The notes under the pieces are model-generated. The model ran no database searches, had not been told where the DNA came from, and saw only the letters and a list, made by a program, of their open reading frames with translations. The translations under genes and the position numbers were made by a program. Shown one piece after another: positions 12,001 to 22,984 of a stretch of DNA of 64,000 nucleotides. Each line of letters starts with the position of its first letter. Position 1 is the stretch's first letter. The stretch spans positions 14,051,171-14,115,170 of the forward strand of contig CP034976.1 in assembly GCA_004026145.2 (NCBI GenBank), read 5' to 3'. The DNA comes from Takifugu bimaculatus. Taxonomy: Eukaryota; Chordata; Actinopteri; Tetraodontiformes; Tetraodontidae.

Positions 12001-14511
12001 GACAGGAACAACCTTGGCACACATGCACGCGAGCTCACACGAGGGCAGGTGTGAGTGAGGACGGCTGAGATTAGAGTCACGCGGAGCGCACGGCCGCACT
12101 CACGCGTGGAGAAGTAGATGTAGGCGAAAAGGATGATGTAGGTGGTGACGAGGGGGATGAGCTCCGCGATGCCGATCTCCTCCTTGAAGTGGACGTGAAC
12201 CATGTGGTCGTCCCGGAGGCTGCAGTTCGCCGATGGATGGAGCTGCTTTAGACGGGCCCGCAGGCTGCCCAGGAACCTGAATACAGGAATACCGTCAGCA
12301 ACTCACTGAGACCTGCTGCGAAAGGACCGAGGGGAGCTTTTATTTAGCCGTCACTCACCCAGCGTTGTATCGGGACAGCACAATGGTGATGGTGTATGTC
12401 ACAACCCTCTTCCTGTTGTAGTGACTCACCCCGGTGTGCTTCCCGGGGACCCCGAACAGCACATCTGAGCAGACGCACACACACAAACACACACCATGCT
12501 CACGTGTGTTCCATTCAGTGTTAATGATCCAGATTCTAATCACTCCTCATCTCATACTGGTTGTCCAGAGTCAGGTATAAACTGGAGGTGGGTGGTCTGT
12601 GGGGACATATTTCACTCAACTCTGCCAGACCTCCACCAGCTCCACCCGAGTCTATCTGGAGGCCCAGTTTGTGCAACACGTCTAAATCAGCTGAGCTGCA
12701 AACCAGTGGCAGAATGTTAAGAGGGCTTTGGCCAGGAGTTAAGAGGGCTTTGGTTCACTGTGTCAGTGGGCAACATTTGACAGAAAAAACATTATTACAA
12801 GCCCATGAAATGAAAACGCCTGTTCTCTGTGGCTGTGGAAGCAGCTTAGCTGCCTGGTACTGCTAATTCTCCACTCGCTGCATTTCCTAAACCTACTCAC
12901 TGATGACAGAATACGTTCATATAACTCTTCAGATTTACACACAGGTCCAGGCTCCCTGTCTGGCCCGTTTGTTCGGGAACATTGAGCAGAAATGGACTGA
13001 AACAGAGAGGTGGTGAGGCCCCGGCTTGTACCTCGCAGCGTGGCCGATGTGTGTAAGCCCTTTGGTTCGTGTTTCTGGATGGTCTTCAGGAGGTCGGGAT
13101 CCGAGTCAAACAGCTCCCGCTGGTTCTGCCAATAGTTTCCAGGGGAAAGAAGCAGGCAGCCGTGCTCAGGCAGCACCGACTGCATCCGCCGCAGTCCTGG
13201 AAACAGGTCGGTCACCTGGAGACACAGGGACTCCAGACTGCGAGACCCAGAACTGAGAGGGGACAGGAGAGGGAGGCGGGGACAAGAACCAAGCATCGGA
13301 GGTTACACACGCCCTGAGTCGGACCTCTGGCTCGTTTCTGTCTTTGACTTTAAACTGTTTAAGAGCTGCTGAATCTGATACTGTGACTCTCTCTGTGTTT
13401 GGACTGTGGGAGGCCACTGCCATACCAGAACCTCCTCAACTGGGCCGAGGCCCGTGTTGCAGTAAGGCAGAAATGTTACCTGTCAGAGTGGATGTGGTTA
13501 CGGATCTCCTCCAGCAGGCTGAAAGCTCGGCTCAGGGGGGACCGAAAAACATCCACCGGCACCAGGCTGCTGTCCCACGGGGACACGGCCGCCTTCACCA
13601 GCACCTGCTGGATGTAGGCGACCGGAGGGCCCCGGTACTACAGGACACAGACCCACAAACTTGTTAGTTACTCATCCAGAAAGACAACAACTGTGCGTGG
13701 GTTCTCAGGGGCTCCCAGGAAATGAAAGCTCCTGCTCCACCTGTTACTGACACTCATTATTTATGAGCCTCTATTGTTAGAGTGGAACCAGTCTGTCTGC
13801 ATGTGGGTCAGAGCGGGGAGGTCAAAACCGTCCCAGCTCTGGGCTCCTTCTGAGACGGGTGTGCGTGAGAAGGGTCTCCTACCCATTCAGGCCGCTCTCC
13901 CAGCTCTCCTAGAGGTTCCTCTGAAGGGACGCCGTAGTCTCGTACCCCTGTGGTGAACTCCACGGGGCCAGTCCCGGGCAGGGGCAGCCTCAGCAGAGGA
14001 TAACTGGAGGAGAAGCAAGGGGGGGGGGACCAAGGTCAGAGAGTACAGTCAGATATGAAAGACCTGGGACATGTCTACCCAGACATCAGAGCTGTGTGGA
14101 GAAGATGGACTGTTCATTTAGACACAGAGGAGAGGAAAGAGGCCACACAGGAGCAACACAGGAGCAACACAGGAGCAACACAGGAGCCACACAGGAGCCA
14201 CACAGGAGCCACACAGGAGCCACACTCATTCCTCACTTCCAGAAACACACCTCAACATTTCCCAAATCACTCCTGAAAACAGCTGCAGGAGATGTGAGGC
14301 CGTAGGTCATTTCCCAGGTGAAGCCATGAGAAAAACCATGGGTGTGAACTGTGAAACAAGTTCCCTTTCAGCGCCAAACCACCCACTCCCTGTGTGTGTG
14401 TGTGTGTGTGTGTGTGTTAGAAAGGGCACGTTCTTTTTGAAACACTGTTGGGCAACCGTGACAGCCAGCTAACAGATGAAGCTTTCAGACGAACCAAGCA
14501 CGAGGTGTGGC

Positions 14512-14556
<45 letters not shown>

Positions 14557-15471
14557 TGTGTATTAGAGATTAGAAATACCTGTTTTCTGCTCACTGTTCA
14601 TGTTTAACCATGTCAAAGCATTGACAGACATACAGCTCATTCCAGTTTAACCACAATCCTGACAGGAATGCTGGCGCTGGAACGTCCCCGAGCTCAGACT
14701 GAAACTGTTCAGCTAGGTTTCCTCAGCTAGGTTTCCTCATGTCCACAGTGTCCCCGTGTCCCCACGTGTCCCCACGGCTCTCTCACTAAAGCAGCGTTGA
14801 TGTTGCCGATTGTCGTCCTAAACTTGTAGGTCAGCTAAAATCAAGTTATTTTGGCCTAAATGTGGGTAAACGTCTAAACTGTGTGAGAGATCAATGTTTG
14901 TGTTTGATTAGAGGCGATCACCTGCGCACACGTCCTGCTGTCACCAATACTGATCAATGATCCTATCAGCTTCCACGCAGACACTTCTGGGTTGGCGCTT
15001 TGTCATTACATATTTTTTTGCCTTACCTAAACGCCCCATCTCCCCCCCCTTCCCTCCTCTGCCCCCCTCCCTCTCCAAGGTCACTGTACATCCACAAAGG
15101 CCTCTTTTGTGTGGAGGTGCCCCCCTCCCACCAGGCAGATGGACCAGGACAGGCCTCCCATTCTCACAGGGCCATTTTCTCACAGCCCCTCTGCTCCACC
15201 AATGCCTCTGATATCCCCGTTTCCAACATCTCCCCCCCCCGGGTGGCGGTGGTGGTCACTGGTCCCATTGGTGGTCACTGGTCCCATTGGCGCCCCCCCA
15301 CTGTGAGGTGCTCCGAGGACATCACGCAGCTCCTGTGTATACATTTCAGCCCGCTGCAGTGGCTCCACAATGGGTTAATAATCTAAACTCTCTGACCCGT
15401 GTCCTCCCCTCAAGAGCAGAAGGTGTGTGTGTTAAGTGGATGTTTGTCTCCTACATCAGTGGGTGTGTGTG

Positions 15472-15512
<41 letters not shown>

Positions 15513-16004
15513 ATGGATCTGTGTAATTGTCTCTGCTGCCCAGTAATTGGACCTCTTCCTGTCTTTAACTCAGGCTCCTGTTCCAGCGGCAGCTCACCTG
15601 GCCCCGCCCCCAGGTTTAGACAGGGCGGAGCTACAAACACCTTCAGGCTGAGTCATAAAAGCAGCAACCACGGAGGCAGCTGGAGCTGATAAGACGCCAC
15701 AGACGGCTGCTCTGGCAAGAGAAGGGGGCAGTTGGGCAACACTCGGGTGTTGCCCCTGGTCACGTGGGCGCCGCCAGCTACTTCCTGCCTCAGTAACGGT
15801 CTTATTTCTGTTTCTAAGGTTGGTTGAGAGCAGAGTGAAGGTGCAGGACGTCTGTGATGGGATCTGCACACACTGAACCTACCAGCAGGTGAGGATGCTG
15901 GCGGAGGTGAAGAGGATGATGGGTACCGGGTAGGAGGCACACAGCAGCCCGTGGCGGTAGAACGCCGCCGAGATCTTCTCTCGCAGCTGCTCGCGCAGCG
16001 TCAT
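6042..16004 (-). CDS. scap: SREBP cleavage-activating protein SCAP
   Basis: Polytopic ER sterol sensor that binds SREBP through its C-terminal WD40 domain and carries it to the Golgi by COPII when sterol is low. Twenty-two coding exons give about 1272 residues (human 1279). Seen: N-terminus [25 protein letters not shown]; luminal loop 1 ending before [16 protein letters not shown]; sterol-sensing segments [40 protein letters not shown] and [12 protein letters not shown], which contains the MELADL Sec24-binding motif; loop-7 glycosylation sequon YYNITLAKR; last membrane span [22 protein letters not shown] repeats ending [10 protein letters not shown]. The start is the ATG at 16002-16004, which matches the family N-terminus. 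Exon 17 (7230-7316) carries one extra base relative to the conserved frame; see separate entry. Confidence in identity is very high. Confidence 0.97.
7262..7272 (-). other. scap: Apparent +1 frameshift in scap exon 17
   Basis: The 87-base exon starts in frame as [15 protein letters not shown] but the conserved continuation [12 protein letters not shown] lies in the next frame, and the following exon ([13 protein letters not shown]) requires two carried bases, so the exon should be 86 (or 89) bases. Removing one T of the TT at 7267-7268 (A on the coding strand) gives a continuous WD40 sequence. Splice sites on both sides are canonical and offer no alternative. Confidence 0.8.
9501..9578 (-). 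other. scap: 78-bp stop-free, frame-neutral scap intron
   Basis: GT-AG intron between YYNITLAKR and [10 protein letters not shown]. Its length is 26 codons and no stop occurs in the host frame, so retention would insert 26 residues into the luminal loop rather than trigger decay. Confidence 0.75.
14146..14224 (+). repeat. 11-bp tandem repeat in scap intron
   Basis: About seven copies of ACAGGAGCAAC / ACAGGAGCCAC in tandem, in the intron between the first two coding exons of scap. Confidence 0.85.
14391..14417 (+). repeat. (TG)n microsatellite
   Basis: Twenty-seven bases of pure TG in the same scap intron. Confidence 0.9.
14515..14560 (+). repeat. (TG)n microsatellite
   Basis: Forty-six bases of TG with one GA interruption, scap intron. 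Confidence 0.9.
15475..15509 (+). repeat. (GT)n microsatellite
   Basis: Thirty-five bases of pure GT, scap intron about 370 bases downstream of the start-codon exon. Confidence 0.9.
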
Positions 16005-16018
16005 CCTGGGGGAGGCGG

Positions 16019-16075
16019 TCAACTCCCGGCCATCAGGACGAAGAGCGCGGCTGAGGGCAGAGCGCCGCGGGACAT
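16019..16075 (-). CDS. Upstream ORF in scap 5' UTR (18 aa)
   Basis: Within the 79-base leader part of the start-codon exon, an ATG at 16075 opens MSRGALPSAALFVLMAGS and stops 14 bases before the scap ATG. Its existence as an ORF is direct; translation is inference. Because the stop is so close to the main start, reinitiation would be inefficient and it could damp SCAP synthesis. Confidence 0.45.
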   Translation of the reverse strand: MSRGALPSAALFVLMAGS

Positions 16076-16878
16076 CCGGCGACCTGCGGGGACACGGAGG
16101 TCCAAGTTAAACAAAACTGCTCGTTTGTTTGATCGGGCACCAGCGTGATGAAGCGACAACACAACAGTCACACAGGTGGCGGCTGTGTGCCCCCCCCCCA
16201 CCGCCCCCCCACCAGCGGGGTGTGTTTCCTGGAATATGACTTCACATCTGTGTGGAAGAAGTTCCATCTCAGAGGGAGGTTCTGTCCTCTCCACCCTGAA
16301 ACGCTCCGGCAGTTGGTGCACGTGTCGTTCACAATGAGACTGGTGTGTTTCCAGTCCACCTCAGACGGCCCCTACAGCCCCCCCCCCCCTACACACACAC
16401 ACACACACACCTCATTCACCAGTAAAAGAGGAGCAGAAAAGATCTGAGAACCGGATCACCAGCAGACTTCAGGTCCAACTCAGAACAGAACCTCAGCGAG
16501 CAGGATTGATTGGGAGGGGGGGGGGGGTCAGGAGGCCTGAAGGCCACCCCCCCTTCCTCCCCCACTCACAGCCCATAAAGAGTCCAGTATGTCACAGTGT
16601 GTTGAGACATTGACATGTCAGCAGGACTGACGGGGACCTTCAGCAGCCCCACCCCCCCACCCTCAGATGCTCACTTTTGTCCTGGGGGGGGCTGAAGGAG
16701 ACATTCAGCAGGACAAAGTGAACATGTGATGTCATCAGGTCGTCTTCATGTGGACGAGAACGGTGTTAAACTAAAGCGAAGAGCTCAGGGTCTTCACCAC
16801 AAACATGCGTCTGCAGTGATTTGTGCTGAGCAGGAATAATCCAACAATGACTGGTCTATTACCCCCCCCCCACAACAA

Positions 16879-16934
<56 letters not shown>
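16879..16934 (+). repeat. (CA)n microsatellite
   Basis: Fifty-six bases of CA with one GC interruption, scap first intron. Confidence 0.92.
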
Positions 16935-16937
<3 letters not shown>

Positions 16938-17367
16938 CAATCAGACCAGAGGTCAGTGAGGAGTTAAGCTGCAGCCCCGTCTGAACAACGGCCCCTAAAG
17001 GCCAGTGGACCTCCTCCCGGGGCAGCCCAAGACCCCCACCCGCTGGGCTGCAGGGCTCCAAAGGCATGCTGGAGGACAGGACCTAGCAGGCAGGACATCA
17101 ACACCTGTCACAGCATGTCACTGAGAAGTCCATGGTCCACAAACGCTCCAGCAGCTTCAGGCCGTGTCCACGTCCCTGCCCCAGCATTAAAAGCTGCTCC
17201 ACAGAGACGCCACCAGTCCTGCTGGAAGTGCAGGGACGAGCGGGACAGAGGGACAGAGGGACCAGGCTGTCAATCAGTAACTTCCTGTCACCATCCACAG
17301 TTGGACATCACCAAAACTCGCCCTCACTGGGAAGCTTGAAGTCCAACTTACTGCTGCTTCTAGTCAT

Positions 17368-18056
17368 GAGAGGGTGGACACCTGAGGGTGGACACCTGAG
17401 AGGGTGGACACCTGAGGGGACACCTGAGAGGGTGGACACATGAGAGGGGGGACACCTGAGAGGGGGGACACATGAGAGGGGGGGAAAAATGAAGGCGTGG
17501 AAACAAGACGAGGAGTGGACAATATCGAAGAGGGAGGAAAACTGAGAGGGATGCGATTCAACCAGGCGAGGGGGGGTAACCACACATGAGAGGGTGGACA
17601 CCTGAGGGTGGACACATGAGAGGGTGGACACCTGAGAGGGTGGACACCTGAGAGGGTGAGCACATGAGAGGGTGGACAAATGAGAGGGGGGACACCTGAG
17701 AGGGTGGACACATGAGAGGGGTGGACACCTGAGGGGGTGGACACCTGAGAGGGGGGACACATGAGAGGGTGAGCACATGAGAGGGTGGACACATGAGAGG
17801 GGGGACACATGAGAGGGTGGACACATGAGAGGGGTGGACACCTGAGAGGGGGGACACATGAGAGGGTGGACACCTGAGAGGGTGAGCACATGAGAGGGTG
17901 AAGACGTGAGAGGGTGGACACATGAGAGGGTGGACACATGAGAGGGGGACACCTGAGAGGGGGACACATGAGAGGTTGAAGACATGAGAGGGGGGACACC
18001 TGAGAGGGGGACACATGAGAGGTGAAGACATGAGAGGGGGGACACCTGAGAGGGTG
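17368..18056 (+). repeat. 16-bp minisatellite GAGAGGGTGGACACMT
   Basis: Roughly 36 copies of a 16-base unit (GAGAGGGTGGACACCT / …ACAT, with GGGG and GAGCAC variants), interrupted at about 17480-17580. Because 16 is not a multiple of three, a stop-free unit is stop-free in all three frames of the minus strand, giving three overlapping ORFs of 190-245 codons (HPLMCPPSQVSTLS-type repeats). These are not genes. Confidence 0.92.
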
Positions 18057-18949
18057 ATGCAACAGTGTTGCAACATCAGCAGCTGGGATGGTGCAACCAC
18101 GTCCGACGAAGCCTCTGAGTTGAGCATCACATCCATTTAATGTAGTTATTTCACATTAAACACGAGCACGAAGGTGAAGCGGCAGAACTGTTGTCCAGCA
18201 GAAAGAATAAATAGCTGCATTAGGCGCATCTAGCACCATCTATTTATTCTAAACTTTTCATGGGGCGTCTAAAAAAGCAGCCGCTGCCTGTTTAATTGTC
18301 TCTGTCACCAGCTCAGGGAGCACCGCTAGCTAAAGTTATCCTCAGAATCTGCCCTGCTCACCCATAAAAAGGACTGTTGGCTCCAATCACTGCTGGCTCC
18401 AACCACACAGGCTTCCAACATTCATCTTAAGTTACTGAAGATGTTTTAAACTACACAACTTGATGAAAACACTGGTTTGCTAATATTAATTACAACTGAT
18501 CTCCAGCAGTAGCAGCACAATTACAAAGAAATTGTAAATACAGTAGCAGCAAGCTAAAGGTTAGCTCAAACACCTAGCATCATCCGAGCAATAGAGCCAC
18601 TCAATGAACTTAACCGGCTCCACGATGACAACGCTTGAAAACACACCGAAAACTGACGAAACGACAACTATTGTGGTTGTTGTATGACACAAAGGCTGGG
18701 TTTCACAAATTCAAGTTTAACGTCTTGGAAGCAGCAATACACTTTGCACCCAACCACGCTTTAAGTACAAGATGTAGCCTAGGTTAGCTTGGTTAGCATC
18801 GTGGCGCATTAGATTACAGAGCAGCTTAGTTGGCGAATTTCAAGCTTTCAAACCGCCCAGCCCCTAAGACCTCGCTGCCATGAATGCAACGACACCGGGG
18901 AGCCGGGTCATTAGACATCACCCGCGGCTCCCCACGCTTCACTCCGCGG

Positions 18950-19260
18950 TGGAGCTAACTAACGCCGTTAGCATTTGCTAACATCGTGCCTTGGTCGTGC
19001 CACTTGCCTTGGTAAACCTCCAAAGATTCCCCAGGCGTCGTGGTTAACGCGGATTTCTCGAGTCGTTCCCTCGGCGTTATTCCTCTTGTTGGAGGGTGGC
19101 AGAGAAGCAGCGGCGCTAACTTGGTGATGCTCTCATGCCGGAACTGTTTCCAACATTCTGGTTGTCAAACAGAACACAGACCTCTTCCTCGTCCCCGATG
19201 ATCCGGCGGCCTAGGGCCGGGCGCCCCCTGGTGTCCGCGCCGGGAATACACCACGCCGCT
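18950..19260 (-). promoter_or_regulatory. scap: Presumed scap promoter / non-coding first exon region
   Basis: A locally CpG-richer stretch (GCGGCGCTAAC, CCGGCGGCC, GGGCCGGGCGCCCCC) lies upstream of scap and just beyond the elp6 3' end. The acceptor at 16084 demands an upstream exon and this is the only promoter-like sequence in the interval. The exact donor and start are not determinable by eye. Confidence 0.4.
19221..19234 (-). promoter_or_regulatory. CTCF-like core motif at scap promoter
   Basis: Minus strand ACACCAGGGGGCGC matches 13 of 14 positions of the CTCF core. It sits between the elp6 poly(A) signal and scap. Confidence 0.4.
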
Positions 19261-19323
19261 TCATTAACATAAACGGTGTAACTTGTTAATGATCATTGTC
19301 CATAGAATGTGATTTGAGAACCG

Positions 19324-19329
19324 TTTATT
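19324..19329 (-). terminator. elp6: Poly(A) signal, elp6
   Basis: AATAAA on the minus strand, 334 bases past the elp6 stop codon. Only about 100 bases separate it from the presumed scap promoter. Confidence 0.6.
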
Positions 19330-19662
19330 GATGTGGCAAATAACACAATAGCATGTGTGCCGTCAAAGCACGAATCCGTTTCAATTGTTTCATTTCTGTG
19401 TTTTGAGCCAACCAGCTGTGTGATCCGTTTAAGCATCTACACAGCTACACGACCGACGGCGCTGCGGAGTCCTGAGACCACGATAACAGCTGGAACGGCA
19501 CGGCGTTTAGCCTCCAAACCAGGTCGATGACACCAGCAAACATCCAGAGGTCAGCAACTGACCTGGCAACTCAACAACCACCGTTTGTGTTGCTCCGAGC
19601 CCACGCAGCCGTCACATGAAGTGACAAGAGGCAACTGTGGCGACTGGGGGGTAGGGGTGGAC

Positions 19663-21034
19663 TTAGAGAACAGCGCTGGAGGTCCCGCGAGCAAAGAAGG
19701 ACGCCCCTTTATCGTGGACTTTGTACTGAAAGAGTTTGCTTGGTGTGCACTGCCCGTCAGTTTGTTTCTGCCTCCAACACACTTCCACCTGGAAACACAA
19801 AAGAGGGATGAAACCTTTACAGGCAACAGTCCGCCACACCTCCATGACCATGCACATGTTAAACCATTCACTCACATCTTTGAAAAGCTCAGACCATACG
19901 CACACGTGCACACACCTGTCCATGTATGTCCCTGCAGAAGCCGGTGGGGAGACCCTGTACATGAAGAGCGATGCTGCACTGGTGGGTCAGACCCTTGAGG
20001 AGATTCTCCGGGCCTTCGTCATCGCCCTCATCCTCCTGTTCCTCCCCATCGCAGCGTGTCAGCATCACCACGTTACCCTGCAGGTGCTCAGAGTTAACAG
20101 GCAACACACCGCTCTGATCAGACACAATGAAGCGACGTCTCACTCTCACCTTCAGCCGTGAGCAGACGGTGGCTCGACAGTAATGGCTGAAGTCCAGCAC
20201 AGCTCCTGCGCTGACCCCCAGACTCAGCAGCACGCTGACATCGTCCACCAGCAGCACCGGGGGCCCCCACTCCTCTCCCCCATCTCCATCTGCAGCGCCG
20301 CTCAGCCTGGAGCGAACAAACTGGTACAGACTCCTCAGCCCAGCAGCAGGATCCCTGAAGACGCACAAAGAACACAACATTCCGAAAGTGAGTGGTTCTG
20401 ACGGCAATACAGTCCAGAGACTCCAAAAGAGATGAAACAAAGAGAAACGTGGATCGCTGTACCTGAGGAAGTCCATGGCTTCGCTGGCTTTGCTGCCTTC
20501 CTGAGGGATCAACACTGACAGCGAATCTTTGAGGCCCTCCAGGAAAATCAGCTGACCTTTGTCCTTCGCTTGTGCCAGACTCACACCCTGACCCCACACA
20601 CCCTCATCATCATCACCATCACCAGCTGATCAGTCTGAGAGTCAGACGTATTTTATACACCACTGAGATAATCTTATACTCACCAGTCTCTGACTCACAG
20701 AGCTGTAATGGTTGAGGGACTGGACCAGACCCAGAAACAGCACTTTGCATCGTGCTGCAGCAGATAAACGAGCCGTTTTAACTCAGGTCTGATCGTCAAC
20801 AACGTCCATAAGACAACAACTCACCTCTCAGGTAAAAACATAGGAAATGGTGAATGAGGAACGAGGCGTCGCTCTGTCTGTCTGTCACCAAGATGAACTC
20901 CCCCTGTAACGTTTTTGATCGACACATATGAACGTCATCACACACGGACAATGTAAATAAAAGTGAATCTAAATTCCCACCTGTGTGAAGCTGTCAGGAG
21001 AGGCGTTCAAGATGCTGTTGAGCTCCGTAAACAT
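19663..21034 (-). CDS. elp6: Elongator complex protein 6 (ELP6)
   Basis: Exons 20981-21034, 20825-20903, 20684-20754, 20463-20587, 20150-20354, 19916-20077 and 19663-19788 (stop TAA 19663-19665) sum to 822 bases, 273 residues (human 266), with consistent phases. Seen: MFTELNSILNASPDSFTQ start; SDASFLIHHFLCFYL; KVLFLGLVQSLNHYSSVSQR; GQLIFLEGLKDSLSVL; PPVLLVDDVSVLLSLGV; DFSHYCRATVC; GLPTGFCRDIHGQ; end QYKVHDKGASFFARGTSSAVL minus its first residue. Known: ELP6 is a RecA-fold subunit of the hexameric ELP4-5-6 ring of Elongator, which modifies wobble uridines of tRNA. The start ATG matches the family N-terminus. Introns are 70-120 bp, and two of them are stop-free in frame. Confidence 0.96.
20078..20149 (-). 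other. elp6: 72-bp stop-free, frame-neutral elp6 intron
   Basis: GT-AG intron between CRATVCSRLK and GNVVMLTR; 24 codons without a stop in the host frame. Confidence 0.75.
20355..20462 (-). other. elp6: 108-bp stop-free, frame-neutral elp6 intron
   Basis: GT-AG intron between SEAMDFLR and DPAAGLRSL; 36 codons without a stop in the host frame. With the next intron it makes one 236-codon open frame through three exons. Confidence 0.75.
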
Positions 21035-22385
21035 GGCTAACTTCACTAGCAACTTTCACAGTTTGCTGAATAAGACACAACTCACAAAACATAAAAAATG
21101 TATGGCTTGGTATAATCAATAGGTTATAAGAGATTATGTTCAAAACTGAGCCAAGTATTATACGAATTTTTAGAATTTTGACTTCTTTTCCTGCGCTAGC
21201 CACAACGCTACCGTAAAATAGTACACTAAGAATGTGAAACAAGACGTCTCACTCTACACCAAGCGGAAGTGAAGTTCATCGCTATTGCAATAATATGTCG
21301 CATGTACTTTTATATTTGTACGTAAAATTATAATGTTAAACCATTAACTGAAGGTTTCTTTGTAACTTTGTATTCAGATAATTGAAGCTAATTTAAAAAA
21401 ATGAGGAACAGCTTGGTGTAAGCGTCTTGATTTCATAGATGATCTTTGGTACAGCTCAATTTCTTCCTCTCGTCATGTTAACTTTCATTCGAATGGAGAT
21501 GGCGCCATCTATTGGCGACAAAAACAGTTCACTATTTAACAGTAATTGCATTTATCATCCTTTTTCTGGCGATTTAAGCTTAAACACTTTATAAGTCAAC
21601 CAATATTTTTACTTCTTTTTACTTACATTTCTGACGTTATTGACAATAACAAGATAATCATTCCCAGTGAGTCATGAGAAGTTATTATATAATATTTTCT
21701 CTGCCTTGATAGGAATTGCCTGATTTTTGATTCATGATAATAAACACATCATCCTCATTCCCCATCATGCGTTTTGAATTAATTTTATTGAATTATTGGA
21801 TTCTGACATAGAAATATAAATTTTGAGAATAAATTACATCTAATCAGTATTAATAGACACATTAGTCATGGTTGTGAAAAAAAAGTCCTTTCCATGGTCT
21901 TTTACAGCTCATTTACAAACTGTCCCTTTCTGTGTTCAAGCTCTGGTCTCATGTCAATCATCCATTTTCTCATAACTATTGATCGGAACACTAAAATATA
22001 AAAAGCTCAGAATGTTTACTTGACAGATGGCAGCATGGGATTCTGAGCTTCTACAAACATAACCCCAAATCTTAATTTTAATCTCCAAACATAGTTCATA
22101 TCTGACTAATCTCCAAAAGCAACGTCAGGCCTGCAGACATCTGAGCAGCTTCAGAGTCACGTCCAAGTGGACCTGCACACACACACACACACACACACGT
22201 ATGTCTCACGTGTATCACAAATTTATTATTTTCCTTCACATCTCTAATAGTGATGAAGGCGTTTGTCCATCTGTAAAATCTAAGCAGACAAACAGACTGC
22301 TGGAAATTACAAACCAAATTAAGATGGATTAAATTTCAGGAGCTCCAAAGTTCAGGTGTGGAGACCCCACTGCATGGAGGCCCCA

Positions 22386-22589
22386 AGCTCTGGCCCCAGG
22401 CTCTGGCCCCAGGCTCTGGCCCCAGGCTCTGGCCCCAGGCTCTGGCCCCTGGCTCTGGCCCCAGGCTCTGGCCCCAGGCTCTGGCCCCAGGCTCTGGCCC
22501 CTGGCTCTGGGGTCTGGCTCCTGCCCCAGGCTCTGGCCCCAGGCTCTGGCCCCAGGCTCTGGCCCCTGGCTCTGGCCCCAGGCTCTGGG
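22386..22589 (+). repeat. 13-bp GC-rich minisatellite AGGCTCTGGCCCC
   Basis: About 15-16 tandem copies with occasional CCCC/CCCT change. The 13-base unit gives a 13-residue repeat in every stop-free frame (GPEPGARAWGQSL on minus; ALAPGSGPRLWPQ on plus), which explains the cluster of overlapping ORFs on both strands. Confidence 0.93.
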
Positions 22590-22599
22590 CCGATGTCGC

Positions 22600-22984
22600 C
22601 CATCGCAGGGTAGCAGTGAGTTGACAGGCTGGCAGAGCGACCACGGTGAGGATGGGGGGCGCATCTGGTCCTCCCACTGCAGGAAGTGGGCCGGTGGTCT
22701 GCTGGGTTCTCTCAGAGCCGTGGAGCAGCTGGAGGTTCTGGGGTGGGTTCTTTTGGGCAGTCTGTGGATGTAGACGTGGTAGTGGGCATAAGGACTGCTG
22801 GAGGACTTTGCCTTGGTCCTCTTGGTGAAGTGGAACTCCAGCTCGATGGTGACCTTCCGGTGCAGGAACAGACAGATTAGACAGGTAGAAGAAACGGACC
22901 TACAAAATCCCTCAGCATTACAGGAAATGACCACAGTCTGACCCACAGCAGCAGAACTCACGATGATGTCTACAGAGGTCATGA
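22600..22984 (-). other. Unassigned ORF with intron-like segment
   Basis: The minus strand reads KVTIELEFHFTKRTKAKSSS and onward into the minisatellite. A possible 85-bp GT…AG intron (22877-22961, tttgtag acceptor) follows MTSVDII. I do not recognise a family, and mammals have no gene between ELP6 and CSPG5. Chance ORF, lineage-specific exon or gene relic are all possible. Confidence 0.15.

Larger units (their letters stand above)
6042..16083 (-). other. scap: Exon map of scap
   Basis: Exons from 5' to 3' on the minus strand: 15883-16083 (coding from 16004), 13883-14003, 13480-13637, 13032-13252, 12359-12464, 12104-12276, 11622-11748, 10716-10828, 10548-10642, 10345-10443, 10044-10256, 9579-9964, 9351-9500, 8204-8405, 8020-8135, 7401-7947, 7230-7316, 7053-7135, 6810-6976, 6654-6734, 6362-6568, 6042-6287. 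Each boundary was placed by GT-AG and by phase; the running phase sum is consistent everywhere except across 7230-7316. An additional non-coding first exon must lie upstream, since 16083 is preceded by a good acceptor (tgtccccgcag). Confidence 0.88.
16084..18950 (-). other. scap: scap first intron (5' UTR intron)
   Basis: No coding exon is recognisable. It holds CA repeats at 16391-16410 and 16879-16934, several C/G homopolymers, and the 16-bp minisatellite at 17368-18056. ORFs here come from the repeats. Confidence 0.6.

Noticed and set aside
17308..18136. Three long minus-strand ORFs (192-245 codons)
   Set aside because: Produced entirely by the 16-bp minisatellite; peptide period equals 16 residues.
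22329..22677. Glycine/proline-rich repeat proteins on both strands
   Set aside because: Produced by the 13-bp minisatellite in several frames at once.
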